Below, piece by piece: positions 1 to 10,476 of a stretch of DNA of 64,000 nt (its first letter is position 1; each line of letters begins with the position of its first letter). Below the pieces are notes generated by a model. The model was given only the letters and a program-made list of their open reading frames with translations, searched no databases and was not told the DNA's origin. A program made the position numbers and the translations under genes. The stretch is from Pseudomonadota bacterium (GTDB lineage: Bacteria; Desulfobacterota; Desulfobulbia; Desulfobulbales; Desulfurivibrionaceae): NCBI GenBank assembly GCA_018830485.1, contig JAHJRQ010000016.1, positions 53,348 to 117,347 of the forward strand, read 5' to 3'.

Positions 1-97
1 CGCTGCCTTTTTGGGCAGCAGGTTGCGCCAATATGTCGGCGACGGAATGATGAGGGATTTCGATGGTTTCATTCCGTGCTGTTGTACCATGTGGCAT
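1..97 (-). CDS. possible N-terminal fragment of an unidentified protein, cut by window edge
   Basis: A minus-strand reading frame opens with ATG at 97-95 and stays open to the window edge (32 codons, beginning MPHGTTARNETIEIPHH). I do not recognise the product. Support is a good sigma-70-like promoter upstream on the same strand (146-174) and codons that look coding (ACC, ATC, GTC, GCC, GAC). No clear Shine-Dalgarno sequence precedes the ATG, and an overlapping frame starting at 90 is also open, so the frame is uncertain. Confidence 0.3.
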   Translation of the reverse strand, partial: MPHGTTARNETIEIPHHSVADILAQPAAQKGS

Positions 98-145
98 TCG
101 GTGCCAGGATTGAGGGAAAGAGGCAACGGAAGATCAACTGAAGCC

Positions 146-174
146 AGTGTACATAAACGACGAGTCTGCGTCAA
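146..174 (-). promoter_or_regulatory. sigma-70-like promoter
   Basis: On the minus strand TTGACG (174-169) is followed after 17 bases by TACACT (151-146). It points away from dus toward the open frame at the left window edge. Confidence 0.4.
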
Positions 175-203
175 CGGAAGGCTGGGGCAAGAATTGCGGA
201 ATG

Positions 204-1151
204 TTATGCCATGGAAGGGGGATTGGTAAACGAATCTATGAGCTCTCGCAGACCGGCATAGGATGTCCGGCTGAATATCCGCCGCCTGATTTCCGCCCCG
301 CCCGGAACCCCCTTGAAATAGCGGCCCGCGTGGTTTTTTATCTGGGAAGGCGGGGTGTCGGGCTGGTATTTGGCGATGAGGGCCAGGTGGCGGTTCAGGG
401 CCGCGAGCCGGAAGGCCAGGGATGGGTTTTCCGGCGCGTCGGCGGAGAAGATCCAGGGCGCACCCAGGGCGCCCCGGCCGATCATCACCCCGTCGCAGCC
501 GGTTTCCGCCAGCATCCGCAACCCGTCACCATGGGATTGCACATCGCCGTTGCCGATCACCGGGATGGAAACTGATTGTTTCACCTGGCTGATAAGCCGC
601 CAGTCCGCGGTGCCGGAAAAGCCGTCGCTCCAGGTCCGGGCGTGGACCGTGATCGCGGCGGCCCCGTTGTCCTCGGCCATTTTCGCGAAATCGCAGGCAA
701 TGATGCTTTGGTGATTCCAGCCGGAGCGGAATTTGACCGTCACCGGCACTTTCGAGTTTTGCACCACCGCCCGGATGATCTTCGCAGCCAGGGCGGGGAG
801 TTTCATGAGGTAACAGCCCGCCCCTTTTTTGATGACCTTTTTCGCCGGGCAGCCCATGTTGATATCGATGAGGTCGATGGGGTGTTCCGAAAGAATTCCC
901 GCCGCCTCGCCCATGAGTTCGGGCTCGGAGCCAAAGAGCTGCATGGCAACCGGGCGTTCACTCTCCACGGTTCTGACGAGATCCAGGGTGTTTCTTTGCC
1001 GAAAATGCAGGCCGTGGCAACTGATCATCTCCGAAAAGCAAAGAGAGGCGCCGTGCTCCCGGCATTGCAGACGGAAAGCGAGGTCGCTGTACCCGGCCAA
1101 TGGGGCAAGGATAAAGGGAGTGTCGATGCGGAGAGTGCCGATGGAGAACAT
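204..1151 (-). CDS. dus: tRNA-dihydrouridine synthase (DusB-like)
   Basis: FMN-dependent enzyme that reduces uridines in the D-loop of tRNA. The TIM-barrel start is visible as FILAPLAGYSDLAFR, followed by the hallmark NMGCPAKK with the catalytic Cys at residue 101, then TVKFRSGW, ITVHART and VIGNGDV for flavin and phosphate binding. I start it at ATG 1151 (315 residues). An upstream in-frame start at 1223 is possible but lies in the palindromic repeat at 1202-1279, and its extra residues (MLSLSKH...) are translated repeat. It follows tkt on the same strand, with the repeat between them. DusB is the closest subfamily by motif; the exact Dus type is inferred. Confidence 0.88.
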   Translation of the reverse strand: MFSIGTLRIDTPFILAPLAGYSDLAFRLQCREHGASLCFSEMISCHGLHFRQRNTLDLVRTVESERPVAMQLFGSEPELMGEAAGILSEHPIDLIDINMGCPAKKVIKKGAGCYLMKLPALAAKIIRAVVQNSKVPVTVKFRSGWNHQSIIACDFAKMAEDNGAAAITVHARTWSDGFSGTADWRLISQVKQSVSIPVIGNGDVQSHGDGLRMLAETGCDGVMIGRGALGAPWIFSADAPENPSLAFRLAALNRHLALIAKYQPDTPPSQIKNHAGRYFKGVPGGAEIRRRIFSRTSYAGLRELIDSFTNPPSMA

Positions 1152-1201
1152 GGGGGAAAGGCTCAAGGTGAAAGGAGCAAGATTAAGGAACCTGTAACAA
1201 A

Positions 1202-1279
1202 AGTGCTTCGACAGGCTCAGCACGAACGGAGAAAATCTTAATGCATTGATTTCCGTTCGTGCTGAGCCTGTCGAAGCAC
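1202..1279. repeat. REP-like palindromic element, family B copy 1
   Basis: Two 28-base arms, GTGCTTCGACAGGCTCAGCA... and its reverse complement, form a near-perfect hairpin around a spacer of about 22 bases. Related copies lie at 28191-28268 and 52561-52640. It sits between the tkt 3' end and the dus start and may end or stabilise the transcript. Confidence 0.85.
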
Positions 1280-1319
1280 CGGTTTGGTTTCTGTAATCTA
1301 GTCTTGTTTCTAAAGAGGA

Positions 1320-3314
1320 CTATAAAATTTCTTCCACGGCTTTGACCACATTCTCCACGGTGAAGCCGAAGTAGGGGAACAACTGCTCCGCCGGGGCGGA
1401 TTCGCCAAAGCGGTCGAGGCCGATGACCCTCCCCTTGGTGCCCACATAGCGGTACCAGCCACCGGTTACTCCGGCCTCGACGGCGACTCTGGCCTGGACC
1501 GCGTCCGGCAGCACGGATTGCTGGTATTCCTTGCTCTGGCTCTCGAAGCAATCGGTGCTGGGCATGGAGACCACGCGGATCTTCTTGCCTTTGCCGCTAA
1601 GCTCCTTGGCTGCCGCCACCGCAAGCTCGACCTCGGAACCGGTACCGATGAGGATGGCGTCCGGCGTATCGCAGCCGCAATCGAGCAGGACATAGCCGCC
1701 CTTGGCGATGTTGGCCAGTTGTTCGGCTGTGCGGGGCTGATGGGGCAGGTTCTGCCGGGAAAGCAGCAGGCTGGTGGGGCCGGTGGCCCGCTCGATGGCG
1801 ATCTTCCAGGCCACTGCCGTTTCCACTGCATCGCAGGGCCGCCAGACCCCCATGTTCGGGATCATCCTGAGCGTTGCTGCCTGTTCCACCGGCTGATGGG
1901 TGGGGCCGTCCTCGCCGAGTCCTATGGAGTCGTGGGTGAAGACGTAGATGGAGCGCTGCTTCATGAGCGCTGCCATGCGCAGGGCGTTGCGGGCGTATTC
2001 GGAGAAGATCAGAAAGGTTGCGGTGTAGGGGATGAAGCCGGCGTGCAGGGCGATGCCGTTGGCAATGGCTGCCATGCCGAACTCGCGGACCCCGTAGTAG
2101 ATATAGTTGCCGCCCGCATCCGTGTTGATGCCCTTGCTGCCGGACCAGATGGTCAGATTGGAGCCGGCCAGGTCCGCCGAGCCGCCGAGGAACTCCGGCA
2201 GCAGCGGGCCGTAGCCGTTCAGGCAGTTTTGGGAGGCCTTGCGGGTTGCGACTTTCTCCGCCTTGGCGTTGACTGCGTCGATGTAGGCTTTGGCCTTTGC
2301 CTGCCAGTCGGCGGGGAGTGTGCCGGAAAGCCTGCGCTCAAGTTCGGCGCCAAGTTCCGGGTGGGCGATTTTATAGGCTGCCATGCGGGTGTTCCATTCG
2401 GCCTCGCGGGCCGTGCCCTTGTCTTTGGCGTTCCAGCCACCATAGATTTCAGCCGGAACCTCAAAGGCCGGGTGGGGCCAGCCGATGGTCTGGCGCACCA
2501 GGGCAATTTCGGCGTCACCCAGGGGCGCGCCGTGGCAATCCTCCTTGCCCTGCTTGTTGGGGGAGCCCCAGCCGATCACGGTCTTGCAGCAGATGAGCGA
2601 TGGTTTGTCGGTGACAGCCTTTGCCTCACCAAGGGCCTTTTTGACCGCCTCGCCGTCATGGCCGTCCACGCCTTCGATGACATGCCAGCCGTAGGAACGG
2701 AAACGCATGGGGGTGTTGTCGGTGAACCATCCTTCAACCTCTCCGTCGATGGAGATGCCGTTGTCATCGTACAGGGCGATGAGCTTGCCCAGCCCCAGGG
2801 TGCCGGCCAGGGAGCAGGCTTCGTGGGAGATGCCCTCCATCATGCAGCCGTCGCCCATGAACACATAGGTGTGGTGGTCGATAATTGCATGCCCCGGCCG
2901 GTTGAACTGGCCTGCCAGGGTTCTCTCGGCAATGGCCATGCCCACCGCGTTGGCAATGCCCTGGCCCAGGGGGCCGGTGGTGGTTTCGATGCCCGGGGCG
3001 TAGCCGTATTCCGGGTGACCAGGGGTTTTGGCATGCAACTGCCGGAAGTTTTTGATCTCCTCAATGGGCAGGTCGTAGCCCGTGAGGTGGAGCAGGGAAT
3101 AGAGCAGCATGGAGCCGTGGCCGTTACTGAGGACAAAGCGGTCGCGGTTGGCCCATTTGGGGTTGGCGGGATTATGGGTGAGAAAGTCGTTCCACAATAC
3201 TTCGGCTATGTCTGCCATGCCCATGGGCGCGCCGGGATGGCCTGATTTGGCTTTCTGGATGGCATCCATGCTCAGGGCGCGGATGGCGTTGGCAAGTTCT
3301 CTGCGGGATGGCAT
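1320..3314 (-). CDS. tkt: transketolase
   Basis: Thiamine-diphosphate enzyme of the pentose phosphate pathway that moves two-carbon units between sugar phosphates. The N-terminal cofactor domain shows [13 protein letters not shown] followed by the metal-binding Asn in [10 protein letters not shown]. Further motifs are GHPGAPMG near the N-terminus, GPLGQG, and [16 protein letters not shown] in the pyrimidine domain. The start is ATG 3314, which has GGAGGT five bases upstream; this gives 664 residues, normal for the family. An upstream in-frame start at 3410 lacks a comparable ribosome site. It lies downstream of lptE and upstream of dus on the same strand. Confidence 0.95.
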   Translation of the reverse strand: MPSRRELANAIRALSMDAIQKAKSGHPGAPMGMADIAEVLWNDFLTHNPANPKWANRDRFVLSNGHGSMLLYSLLHLTGYDLPIEEIKNFRQLHAKTPGHPEYGYAPGIETTTGPLGQGIANAVGMAIAERTLAGQFNRPGHAIIDHHTYVFMGDGCMMEGISHEACSLAGTLGLGKLIALYDDNGISIDGEVEGWFTDNTPMRFRSYGWHVIEGVDGHDGEAVKKALGEAKAVTDKPSLICCKTVIGWGSPNKQGKEDCHGAPLGDAEIALVRQTIGWPHPAFEVPAEIYGGWNAKDKGTAREAEWNTRMAAYKIAHPELGAELERRLSGTLPADWQAKAKAYIDAVNAKAEKVATRKASQNCLNGYGPLLPEFLGGSADLAGSNLTIWSGSKGINTDAGGNYIYYGVREFGMAAIANGIALHAGFIPYTATFLIFSEYARNALRMAALMKQRSIYVFTHDSIGLGEDGPTHQPVEQAATLRMIPNMGVWRPCDAVETAVAWKIAIERATGPTSLLLSRQNLPHQPRTAEQLANIAKGGYVLLDCGCDTPDAILIGTGSEVELAVAAAKELSGKGKKIRVVSMPSTDCFESQSKEYQQSVLPDAVQARVAVEAGVTGGWYRYVGTKGRVIGLDRFGESAPAEQLFPYFGFTVENVVKAVEEIL

Positions 3315-3430
3315 GGGGACCTCCGGGTTTTGGTTCTGTGGTGCTGTGATTGTTGGGCAAGAATTATCGGGAAACGTTGCTATATACCTTTCCCAGCGTG
3401 ATATTGCCAATCAAATTTAGCCGATGGGCT

Positions 3431-3973
3431 TCAATTCCCCCTCCCTTTGTTTTTTTCATGACGGGAGATGGCGCTGTACATGCGGATGTAAATATCCTCG
3501 GCCAATTTTTCTACGAGTGTTTCCAGAGCCTGCTTCTTGTGAGAGTCGGTTTGGAGGGAATAACTTTCTGAGAGGGCGAAGTTGTTCTGCCAGGCCGTCT
3601 TGCCGGTTTGGGTGTCAGTGACGGTGTAGCTCACGTTCAGAGTGGCAATGAGCGCCTGGGCTCTGTCCTTGGCGTCATAGGCCCGGCCGGTATAACTCAC
3701 TGCGTTGATTCTGCCGTTGAGGACATAGTCGGCGTCCCCGGAGCTGTTTACCAGGGTAAACTGTTTGCTCTGGCCGAGCCAGTCCTGCAGGGCATTGTTG
3801 ATGTCGGAGGCAAGCCGGATTTCATTGGTAGGGTTGGGCCAGATGGGAATATGGAGCTTGAGGACCTTGCCCTGTTTGTCCGCTGGCAGCATGTTGGGAT
3901 TGTGGTAGCCGCATCCGGCAACAATCAGGAGGACAAGGAAAAGGCTCAGGGGGGTTGAAATACGAGTTTTCAT
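3431..3973 (-). CDS. lptE: LPS-assembly lipoprotein LptE-like
   Basis: Outer-membrane lipoprotein expected to plug LptD in lipopolysaccharide transport. The 180-residue product starts MKTRISTPLSLFLVLLIVAG with a lipobox ending AGCGYHNP, so the mature lipidated Cys follows a typical signal. The core fits the LptE fold: IPIWPNPTNEIRLASDINNAL, then LNGRINAVSYTGRAYD and LNVSYTVTDTQTGKTAW. I start it at ATG 3973; a longer frame from 4075 runs into the dispersed repeat at 4016-4108 and is unlikely. It lies between leuS and tkt. LptE is poorly conserved, so the name rests on lipobox, length and motif order. Confidence 0.75.
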   Translation of the reverse strand: MKTRISTPLSLFLVLLIVAGCGYHNPNMLPADKQGKVLKLHIPIWPNPTNEIRLASDINNALQDWLGQSKQFTLVNSSGDADYVLNGRINAVSYTGRAYDAKDRAQALIATLNVSYTVTDTQTGKTAWQNNFALSESYSLQTDSHKKQALETLVEKLAEDIYIRMYSAISRHEKNKGRGN

Positions 3974-4015
3974 GCTCTGGACTCCATATTCGGACTCTAT
4001 CGTTTTATCCTGTAT

Positions 4016-4108
4016 CGTCATCCCGGCGGAAGCCGGAGGTAAGCGAGCGGAGCGAGGCGCCGATCCAGCGGGCAAGAATTTCTGGACCCGGCTTCCGCCG
4101 GGGTGACG
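4016..4108. repeat. dispersed palindromic repeat, family A copy 1 (divergent)
   Basis: Reads CGTCATCCCGGCGGAAGCCG at one end and CGGCTTCCGCCGGGGTGACG at the other, with GAGGTAAGCGAGCGGAGCGA and CGATCCAG inside. Better copies lie at 24564-24668, 54068-54170 and 61327-61430. It lies between leuS and lptE and creates a false N-terminal extension of lptE. Confidence 0.8.
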
Positions 4109-4142
4109 GTGCCAGGCACATCAATTATTTATGCAAGCAGGC

Positions 4143-6617
4143 CTAGATCACAATATTGATCAGCTTGTTTGGCACGATAATCACCTTGCGCACCGGATTG
4201 CCTTCCAGGAATTTCCCTACCTTGTCATCGGCCAGGGCCATCTTTTCAAGATCTTCCTCGCTGGTGCCCGGAGCAACCTGGAGCTGGCTGCGCACCTTGC
4301 CCTTCACCTGGACCACGATGGTTATCGCCTCCTCCCGGACAGCCTCGTCATCGTACTCCGGCCAAGGCACTTCGGCAAGGGGGGTGGGATGTTTGGTCAG
4401 CTCCCAGAGCTCGGCGGTAAGATGCGGCACCATGGGGGAGAGCAGGGCAAGCATCGCCTCGATGGCCTCGCGGACCACGGCGGGATGCGGCGGCTCGTTT
4501 TTTTCTTCCGCAGCCAGACTGTACAGGGTGTTGGTCAGCTCCATCACCGCGCTGATGGCGGTGTTGAAATGGAACTTCGCCTCGATGTCCGCCCCGAATT
4601 TGCGGATGGTCTGATGGGTTTTCCGGTGCAGGGCAATGCTTGCCGCATTCATCTCCTGGGGCAGACCGCAGGCGGGCGCGCTAAAAGCGGAGAGGTTGTC
4701 GTCCACCAGACGGAAAACCCGGTTTAAAAAGCGGTACGCCCCTTCCACCCCCTGATCGCTCCATTCCAGGTCCCGTTCCGGCGGGGCGGCAAACAGGCTG
4801 AACAACCGGACCGTGTCGGCTCCGTATTTTTCCACCAGATCGTTGGGGTCAACCACGTTGCCTTTGGATTTGGACATCTTGGTGCCGTCCTTGATCACCA
4901 TGCCCTGGGTGAGCAGGTTGGTGAAGGGCTCGTCGATGGACAGGCAGCCGAGATCGCGCAGGACCTTGGTGAAAAAGCGCGAGTAAAGCAGGTGGAGGAT
5001 GGCGTGTTCCACCCCGCCGATGTACTGATCAACAGGCAGCCAGTAGTCGGCTTTTGCCTTGTCCAAAACCCCGTCGGTGAACCGGGGGGAAACGTAGCGG
5101 GCAAAATACCAGGAGGACTCGACAAAGGTGTCCATGGTGTCCGTTTCGCGCCGGGCCGGGCCGTTACAGAGAGGGCAGGTGGTCTGGTAAAAGCTTTCCA
5201 GGGTGTGCAGGGGCGATTTGCCGGATTTGTCAAACTGGACATCCGTGGGCAGGCTGACGGGCAGGTCCTTTTCCGGCACCGGCACCAGCCCGCAACTGGC
5301 GCAGTGGAGCATGGGAATGGGGGCGCCCCAGTATCGCTGACGGGAGATGCCCCAGTCGCGCAAGCGGAAGGTGGTGCGCTGGCAGCCGACCCCTTTTTCC
5401 GTGGCTGCCGCAGTGATGGCGGTTTTGGCCTTTTCCGAATCCATGCCGGTGAACTCCCCGGAGGAGACCAGGGTGCCTGTCCCTTCGTGGGCCTGGGGCA
5501 TGGCGGCCGGGTCCAAAGAGTCGCCCTCGGGCTGAATGACGACCTTGATCTCGATCCCGTATTTTTGGGCAAACTCAAAATCGCGCTGGTCATGGGCAGG
5601 CACCGCCATCACCGCGCCGGTGCCGTATTCCATGAGGACGAAGTTGGCCACGTACACCGGCAGCCTTGTGCCGGTGAAGGGGTTGAGGCAGTAGCCGCCG
5701 GTGAAAACCCCCTCCTTTTCCATTTCGTCTTCCGGCCGTTGCCGCTGTTTTTCGACCTTGATCCGGGCAACGAACTCCTTGACCGCCTCTTCCTGGGGGG
5801 TGCCCGAGCTCAACTCCAAAGCCAGCGGGTGTTCCGGGGCGATGGACATGAAGGTCGCGCCGAAGATGGTATCCGGCCGGGTGGTGAAGATGGTGAGGGC
5901 TTTGCCGCTATTTTCGATGGGAAAGTTCACCTCGGCGCCCACGCTCTTGCCGATCCAGTTGCGCTGCATGGTGAGGACCTTCTCCGGCCAGCCGGTGAGG
6001 GTATCGCAACCGGCCAGCAGCTCCTCGGCGTAGTCGGTGATCTTGAAGAACCAGCCGTTCATCTCCCGGGGCAGCACGGCATTGTCGCAGCGCCAGCAGG
6101 CGCCGTCGATGACCTGCTCGTTGGCCAATACGGTCTGGCAGGTCTCGCACCAGTTGACCGTGGTCACCTTCTGGTAGACCAGCCCCTTTTCGTACATCTT
6201 GATGAACAGGAGCTGTTCCCAGCGGTAGTATTTGTCGTTGCAGGTGGCGAGTTCGCGATCCCAGTCATAGCTGAAACCCATGCGCTGCAACTGTTTTTTC
6301 ATGTAGTCGATGTTTTCGTAGGTCCACTTGGCCGGATGGGTGTCGTGCTTGATCGCCGCATTTTCCGCAGGCAGGCCAAAGGCGTCCCAGCCCATGGGAT
6401 GCAGGACGTTGAAGCCCTTCATCCGCTTGTAGCGGGCCACCACGTCGCCGATGGTGTAGTTGCGGACATGGCCCATGTGGATGCGGCCCGACGGGTAGGG
6501 GAACATCTCCAGGAGATAGTACTTGGGCCGGGAGGAATCTTCACCGGCTTTGTAGGTGCTGTTAGTAAGCCAGTGGGAGCGCCATTTTTCTTCGATGGCT
6601 TTGAAGTCGTATTTCAT
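4143..6617 (-). CDS. leuS: leucyl-tRNA synthetase
   Basis: Class I aminoacyl-tRNA synthetase that charges tRNA-Leu. The 824-residue length is typical of bacterial LeuRS. The ATP-binding HIGH motif is HMGH at residues 47-50 (context [11 protein letters not shown]) and KMSKS is at 580-584 ([11 protein letters not shown]). The CP1 editing domain shows [12 protein letters not shown] and the AVPAHDQRD segment. Cys pairs (CETCQ/CWRC and CASC/CPLC) may bind zinc. The ATG at 6617 begins [12 protein letters not shown], the usual family start. It is followed on the same strand by lptE after a 169-base gap holding a dispersed repeat. Confidence 0.97.
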   Translation of the reverse strand: MKYDFKAIEEKWRSHWLTNSTYKAGEDSSRPKYYLLEMFPYPSGRIHMGHVRNYTIGDVVARYKRMKGFNVLHPMGWDAFGLPAENAAIKHDTHPAKWTYENIDYMKKQLQRMGFSYDWDRELATCNDKYYRWEQLLFIKMYEKGLVYQKVTTVNWCETCQTVLANEQVIDGACWRCDNAVLPREMNGWFFKITDYAEELLAGCDTLTGWPEKVLTMQRNWIGKSVGAEVNFPIENSGKALTIFTTRPDTIFGATFMSIAPEHPLALELSSGTPQEEAVKEFVARIKVEKQRQRPEDEMEKEGVFTGGYCLNPFTGTRLPVYVANFVLMEYGTGAVMAVPAHDQRDFEFAQKYGIEIKVVIQPEGDSLDPAAMPQAHEGTGTLVSSGEFTGMDSEKAKTAITAAATEKGVGCQRTTFRLRDWGISRQRYWGAPIPMLHCASCGLVPVPEKDLPVSLPTDVQFDKSGKSPLHTLESFYQTTCPLCNGPARRETDTMDTFVESSWYFARYVSPRFTDGVLDKAKADYWLPVDQYIGGVEHAILHLLYSRFFTKVLRDLGCLSIDEPFTNLLTQGMVIKDGTKMSKSKGNVVDPNDLVEKYGADTVRLFSLFAAPPERDLEWSDQGVEGAYRFLNRVFRLVDDNLSAFSAPACGLPQEMNAASIALHRKTHQTIRKFGADIEAKFHFNTAISAVMELTNTLYSLAAEEKNEPPHPAVVREAIEAMLALLSPMVPHLTAELWELTKHPTPLAEVPWPEYDDEAVREEAITIVVQVKGKVRSQLQVAPGTSEEDLEKMALADDKVGKFLEGNPVRKVIIVPNKLINIVI

Positions 6618-6742
6618 GGTCGTTGATCCGGTTTTTTCTCATTAAATCCCCCCTCCCTCGACGGGATGGGCGGGAACTTTTGGGGCGGTTGCAAGAGGCG
6701 CGGCTGCTCACAGGCTGCACACCACAGACTCTCAACCTTTTC

Positions 6743-8110
6743 TTATTCCGTTGGCGGAAAACTCTGGTGGGCAAGATTTTCAAAGGAGGTGAAGCGGTCG
6801 AGAAAGGCCAGCTCCACGGTGCCGGTTGGGCCGTTACGCTGCTTGCCGATGATGATTTCGGCAATGCCCTTTCTCGGATTGTCCTCCGCCTTGTTGTAGA
6901 CCTCATCGCGGTAAATGAACATGATCAGGTCGGCATCCTGTTCGATGGCGCCGGATTCGCGCAGGTCGGAAAGCTGCGGTCTTTTATTGGGACGGCTTTC
7001 CAGGCTGCGGTTCAACTGGGAAAGGGCAAGAACCGGGACACTGAGCTCCTTGGCCATGGCCTTGAGCGAGCGGGAGATGTCGCTGATTTCCTGTTCGCGG
7101 GACTGGGTGTTTGCCTTGCCCCGCATCAACTGGAGATAATCTACCACCACCATGCCGATGTTGTGTTCTGTTTTCAGGCGCCTGCATTTGGCCCGCATCT
7201 CCAGCACCGTGATGGCCGGGGTGTCGTCGATGTAGATGGGGGCTTCGGAAAGCATGCCCACCGCCCGGGTGAGCTTGGGCCAATCCTGCTCCTTGAGGAA
7301 ACCGGTCCGCAGCCGCTGGGCGTCAACCCGGCTGATGGAGCAGAGCATACGCATGCCCAACTGCTCCTTGGACATCTCCAGGCTGAACACCGCAACCGGC
7401 ACCTTGTGGAGCAGGGCGGCGTTCTGCACCATGTTGACGGCCAGGGCGGTTTTGCCCATGCTGGGCCGGGCGGCCAGGATGATGAGATCCGAGCGCTGCA
7501 GCCCCGCGGTCATCTTGTCGAAATCATGGTATTCGGTGGGAACGCCGGTGATGTGTTCCTTGCGTTCGTAGAGCTGTTCGATGTATTTGAAGGTGTCGGA
7601 GATGACGGTCTTGAGCGAGTGGTAGGACTGGCCGCTTTTGGCCCGGGAGATTTCAAAGACTGTGGTTTCCACATCGTCAAGCAGGCCGTCGATATCGTCC
7701 TGTTCCTCGTAGCAGCGGCCGGCGATCTCGGTGCCGGTGGCGATCAGCCTGCGGAGGATCGCTTTTTCCCGCACGATCTTGGCGTAATAGGCAATGTTGG
7801 CGGCAACCGGCACGATGTCGGTGAGGGTGGCAAGATACGTGGGGCCGCCCACCGCCTCCAGCCGGTTATTGTCCTTCAGCAGGTTGGAAACGGTGATAAG
7901 GTCAAGGGGTTCGCCGCGGTCAAACAGGGTGATCATGGCGGAAAAAATGTATTTGTGGGCGTCGCGGTAAAAATCGTCTTCGGTGAGAGTTTCCGCCGCT
8001 TTGGGCATGGCGCCCTGTTGCAGCATGATTGAGCCGAGAACGCATTGCTCGGCCTCAAGATTCTGCGGGGGCAGACGGTGGGTGGTGGAAGGGCCTGGTC
8101 CGGATTCCAT
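6743..8110 (-). CDS. dnaB: replicative DNA helicase DnaB
   Basis: Hexameric 5'-3' helicase that unwinds the replication fork. The 455-residue product has the N-terminal domain (RLPPQNLEAEQCVLGSIML) and a RecA-like motor with Walker A at about residue 210 (ARPSMGKTALAVNM), Walker B (MVVVDYLQLM), and the LSQLNR and DLRESGAIEQDAD motifs. No intein is visible. It is the last gene of the rpsF-rpsR-DUF2232-rplI-dnaB order on the minus strand, a common bacterial arrangement, with about 140 bases between it and rplI. Confidence 0.97.
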   Translation of the reverse strand: MESGPGPSTTHRLPPQNLEAEQCVLGSIMLQQGAMPKAAETLTEDDFYRDAHKYIFSAMITLFDRGEPLDLITVSNLLKDNNRLEAVGGPTYLATLTDIVPVAANIAYYAKIVREKAILRRLIATGTEIAGRCYEEQDDIDGLLDDVETTVFEISRAKSGQSYHSLKTVISDTFKYIEQLYERKEHITGVPTEYHDFDKMTAGLQRSDLIILAARPSMGKTALAVNMVQNAALLHKVPVAVFSLEMSKEQLGMRMLCSISRVDAQRLRTGFLKEQDWPKLTRAVGMLSEAPIYIDDTPAITVLEMRAKCRRLKTEHNIGMVVVDYLQLMRGKANTQSREQEISDISRSLKAMAKELSVPVLALSQLNRSLESRPNKRPQLSDLRESGAIEQDADLIMFIYRDEVYNKAEDNPRKGIAEIIIGKQRNGPTGTVELAFLDRFTSFENLAHQSFPPTE

Positions 8111-8248
8111 GGAGTATCGTTGGCTGCAATGGAGAGGGGCGATTTCCGCCCCCCTTCGGTTATCCTGCGTTATTCCAGGGACAAAGCAAGGGGACTTCCG
8201 GTATGTGAGCCGGAGCCCAAGTCTGCCGTCTGTGTGCCGGGCGTGAAC

Positions 8249-8701
8249 TTATTCCGCAGCCAGGGGAACGACTTCCACGGTGATTTCCGCGGAAATCTGG
8301 TAGCCGATCTTTACCGGCACCATGGTAACGCCCAGGCTCTTGATGGGCTCGTCAAGAACGATCTTTTTCTTGTCGATGGCAATTCCCAGCGCGGCGAGCT
8401 TTTCAGCAATGTCGGCGGAGGTGATGGAGCCGTAGAGCTTGTTGTCATCCCCGGAACGGTGGGCAATGACCACAGTGGCGCCGGCAACTTTTTTGGCCAG
8501 GGCTTCCGCCTCATCCCGCTGATTTTTCTTCCGTGCCACAATGGCGGCCTTTTCCTTTTCCAGAACGGTAAGGTTTGCCTTGGTGGCGGGCACGGCAAGA
8601 CGGCGAGGGATCAGGAAATTGCGGCCGTAGCCGTCCTTTACCTTAACAACATCGCCTTCCTCGCCAAGGGTGTCAATGGTTTCTTTTAAAATGAGTTCCA
8701 T
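8249..8701 (-). CDS. rplI: 50S ribosomal protein L9
   Basis: Large-subunit protein that binds 23S rRNA at the base of the L1 stalk. The 150-residue product has the N-terminal signature MELILKETIDTLGEEGDVVK and GYGRNFLIPRRLAVPAT, then the long connecting helix, here rich in Lys, Glu and Ala, and the C-terminal domain with LYGSITSADIAEKL. Length and motifs match the family. It lies between the DUF2232 membrane gene and dnaB. Confidence 0.97.
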   Translation of the reverse strand: MELILKETIDTLGEEGDVVKVKDGYGRNFLIPRRLAVPATKANLTVLEKEKAAIVARKKNQRDEAEALAKKVAGATVVIAHRSGDDNKLYGSITSADIAEKLAALGIAIDKKKIVLDEPIKSLGVTMVPVKIGYQISAEITVEVVPLAAE

Positions 8702-8803
8702 GTTGTGCCTCCGGTTGAATCCTGGTTTTGTCTGGATTCATTATTTCTGAAAAATGAAGACTCTGAAAAAGTCTCCAGTTTCATAGTCTTTCTTTTGTTA
8801 AGA

Positions 8804-9781
8804 TTACGACACCGAGGTGTCGTCCGCATCGTTTTTTAGCCGCGGCTTCCTGAAATCAACCCAGACATCAGCCAAGCCGAGCACTGCAACAAAACCGATA
8901 CCGTACACCTGCAAGAACAGGAGGATGTATGTTATCACCCTGACCGCCTTCGGCAACGACCATTTCTGCATCATGCTCGAGACAATCGCCAACCCTTGCG
9001 TGAGGTACAGCACCAGAAACACCAGCCCCATGTTCAAGCCCAGGGTGTTGAGTCGTTCATCCGGGACAAGAAGGGCAATGCCCGTCAATATAACAAGCCA
9101 GACCAGAAAGTCCGGGAGGTGCCAGTTTTTCAAATCCTCCCGATTGGTCCGGAAGGGGTCTCTTTTCTTCAGCAACCGTTGGCCGACTACGATGTTCAGC
9201 CAGACGGTGCAGATGATCGAGACGAGGAGCAAGGCCGGAAAAAGCCGAGCCACCTGTTCCCTGAGCTGTGCAATGAAGAGCTTGATCTCTTCAAGATCTT
9301 TCGCCGGGAAGCGTCCTGAATCCCGGTACATGGCAAAGGTCGCCTCGAAACCATGGTCCACGCTTTGCCGCAGTTCAAGATAGGCATTGCTCTGGGTTGC
9401 CAACCCGACCAGCCAGCCCGAAATGAGCCAGACAAGGACGAGGCAGGCGACACTTTTTATGCCGGCGCGCAATGCCGGTTCATTTTCCCTGTCTGCCTTG
9501 GCCAGAATGAAGCCGACGGGCAGGAGGGTCAGTGAAAAAAGCAGGACCGGCATGGTCCCGGCCCACAGGGTGATGCCGCCCGCAATGCCAAGGGCCCAGG
9601 CAATAATGGCCGCGCCCTGTTTCCGGTCGTAAACGCTCAGGTAGTAGTATGCGGGCAAGGGCATCAGGCAGTGGAACCATTCGAGGCCGCGGAAAACTGC
9701 CGGCACCGTGAAAACGAGGGCTGTTACAGCGATAGCCCCGATGGTTTCAGTCTGTTTGGATGCTCCTGCACGGAAATACAC
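8804..9781 (-). CDS. DUF2232 family integral membrane protein
   Basis: A 325-residue polytopic membrane protein with about eight hydrophobic segments, for example TIGAIAVTALVFTVPAVF near the N-terminus and VITYILLFLQVYGIGFVAVL near the C-terminus. Its place between rpsR and rplI is where DUF2232 (YybS-like) proteins are found in several phyla. Their biochemical role is unknown to me; substrate transport is only a guess. The start at 9781 is 21 bases after the rpsR stop, so it is very likely co-transcribed with rpsR. Confidence 0.75.
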   Translation of the reverse strand: MYFRAGASKQTETIGAIAVTALVFTVPAVFRGLEWFHCLMPLPAYYYLSVYDRKQGAAIIAWALGIAGGITLWAGTMPVLLFSLTLLPVGFILAKADRENEPALRAGIKSVACLVLVWLISGWLVGLATQSNAYLELRQSVDHGFEATFAMYRDSGRFPAKDLEEIKLFIAQLREQVARLFPALLLVSIICTVWLNIVVGQRLLKKRDPFRTNREDLKNWHLPDFLVWLVILTGIALLVPDERLNTLGLNMGLVFLVLYLTQGLAIVSSMMQKWSLPKAVRVITYILLFLQVYGIGFVAVLGLADVWVDFRKPRLKNDADDTSVS

Positions 9782-9802
9782 GATTCCTGGCTGGTTCCCG
9801 TG

Positions 9803-10045
9803 CTACAGATGGGCCTGTCCGGCGTATGGCAACAAGGCGATCTGGCGCGCGCGCTTGATTGCCTCGGTGAGCTGCCGCTGGTGATGGGCGCAGTTGCCGT
9901 AGATGCGCCGCGGGATAATCTTGCCGCGTTCCGTCACAAAGTTGCGAAGGGTTTTGACATCCTTGTAATCAATCATAAGGCTCTTGTCCGTGCAGAAACG
10001 GCAGACCTTGCGACGGTTGAAAATCTTCTTTTTCTTGATAACCAT
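9803..10045 (-). CDS. rpsR: 30S ribosomal protein S18
   Basis: Small-subunit protein that pairs with S6 on the 30S platform. The 80-residue product has RRKVCRFC with a CxxC pair near residue 15, then [19 protein letters not shown] and [15 protein letters not shown], the S18 core. The two N-terminal cysteines suggest a zinc-binding (C+) form. It follows rpsF by about 60 bases and precedes the DUF2232 gene. Confidence 0.97.
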   Translation of the reverse strand: MVIKKKKIFNRRKVCRFCTDKSLMIDYKDVKTLRNFVTERGKIIPRRIYGNCAHHQRQLTEAIKRARQIALLPYAGQAHL

Positions 10046-10107
10046 GTTCTTTTCCTCTTTTCTGGTTCGCTATATATATAGTTTGATTGCGGCGGAGGCA
10101 AAAAAAA

Positions 10108-10476
10108 CTATTCAGAGGCTTCGTCTGAGTCCGCGGAAGCGGTTTCCTGCCCTGCAAGCCCTTCCGGCTTGGGGGCATCCGGGATGAACACATCCTGGGT
10201 TTTTACCGTCATGAATTTCAGAACCCGGTCGTCGATGCGGAGGAGCCGCTCCATTTCCTTGACGCCGTCAGGCAGTCCGGCATATTCGACATACAGAAAA
10301 TCGCCCTGGGTTTCCTTTTTGATGGGGTAAGCCAATTTTTTCAAGCCCCATCTGTCGGTTCTCACGATGGATCCGCCAAAACCTTCGACGGTTCCGGTTA
10401 CCTTGTCGGAAACCGTGGAGAATTCCGTTTCTCCGGCCCCCGGCTTGACAATGACAATTGTCTCGTACCTGCGCAT
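10108..10476 (-). CDS. rpsF: 30S ribosomal protein S6
   Basis: Small-subunit protein that forms a heterodimer with S18. It starts MRRYETIVIVKPG, the family signature, and has DRWGLKKLAYPIKKETQGDF and an acidic C-terminal tail (ASADSDEASE), as in many S6 proteins. The start is ATG 10476 with AAGGAGG five bases upstream; a longer frame to 10818 would run antisense through mazG and is rejected. The product has 122 residues. Its leader can fold into two competing hairpins (see 10477-10562), which suggests feedback control. Confidence 0.97.
   Translation of the reverse strand: MRRYETIVIVKPGAGETEFSTVSDKVTGTVEGFGGSIVRTDRWGLKKLAYPIKKETQGDFLYVEYAGLPDGVKEMERLLRIDDRVLKFMTVKTQDVFIPDAPKPEGLAGQETASADSDEASE

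Noticed and set aside
1518..3245. 575-codon open frame antisense to tkt
   Set aside because: Shadow frame caused by GC-rich third positions of tkt; its translation has no recognisable domain while tkt is complete.
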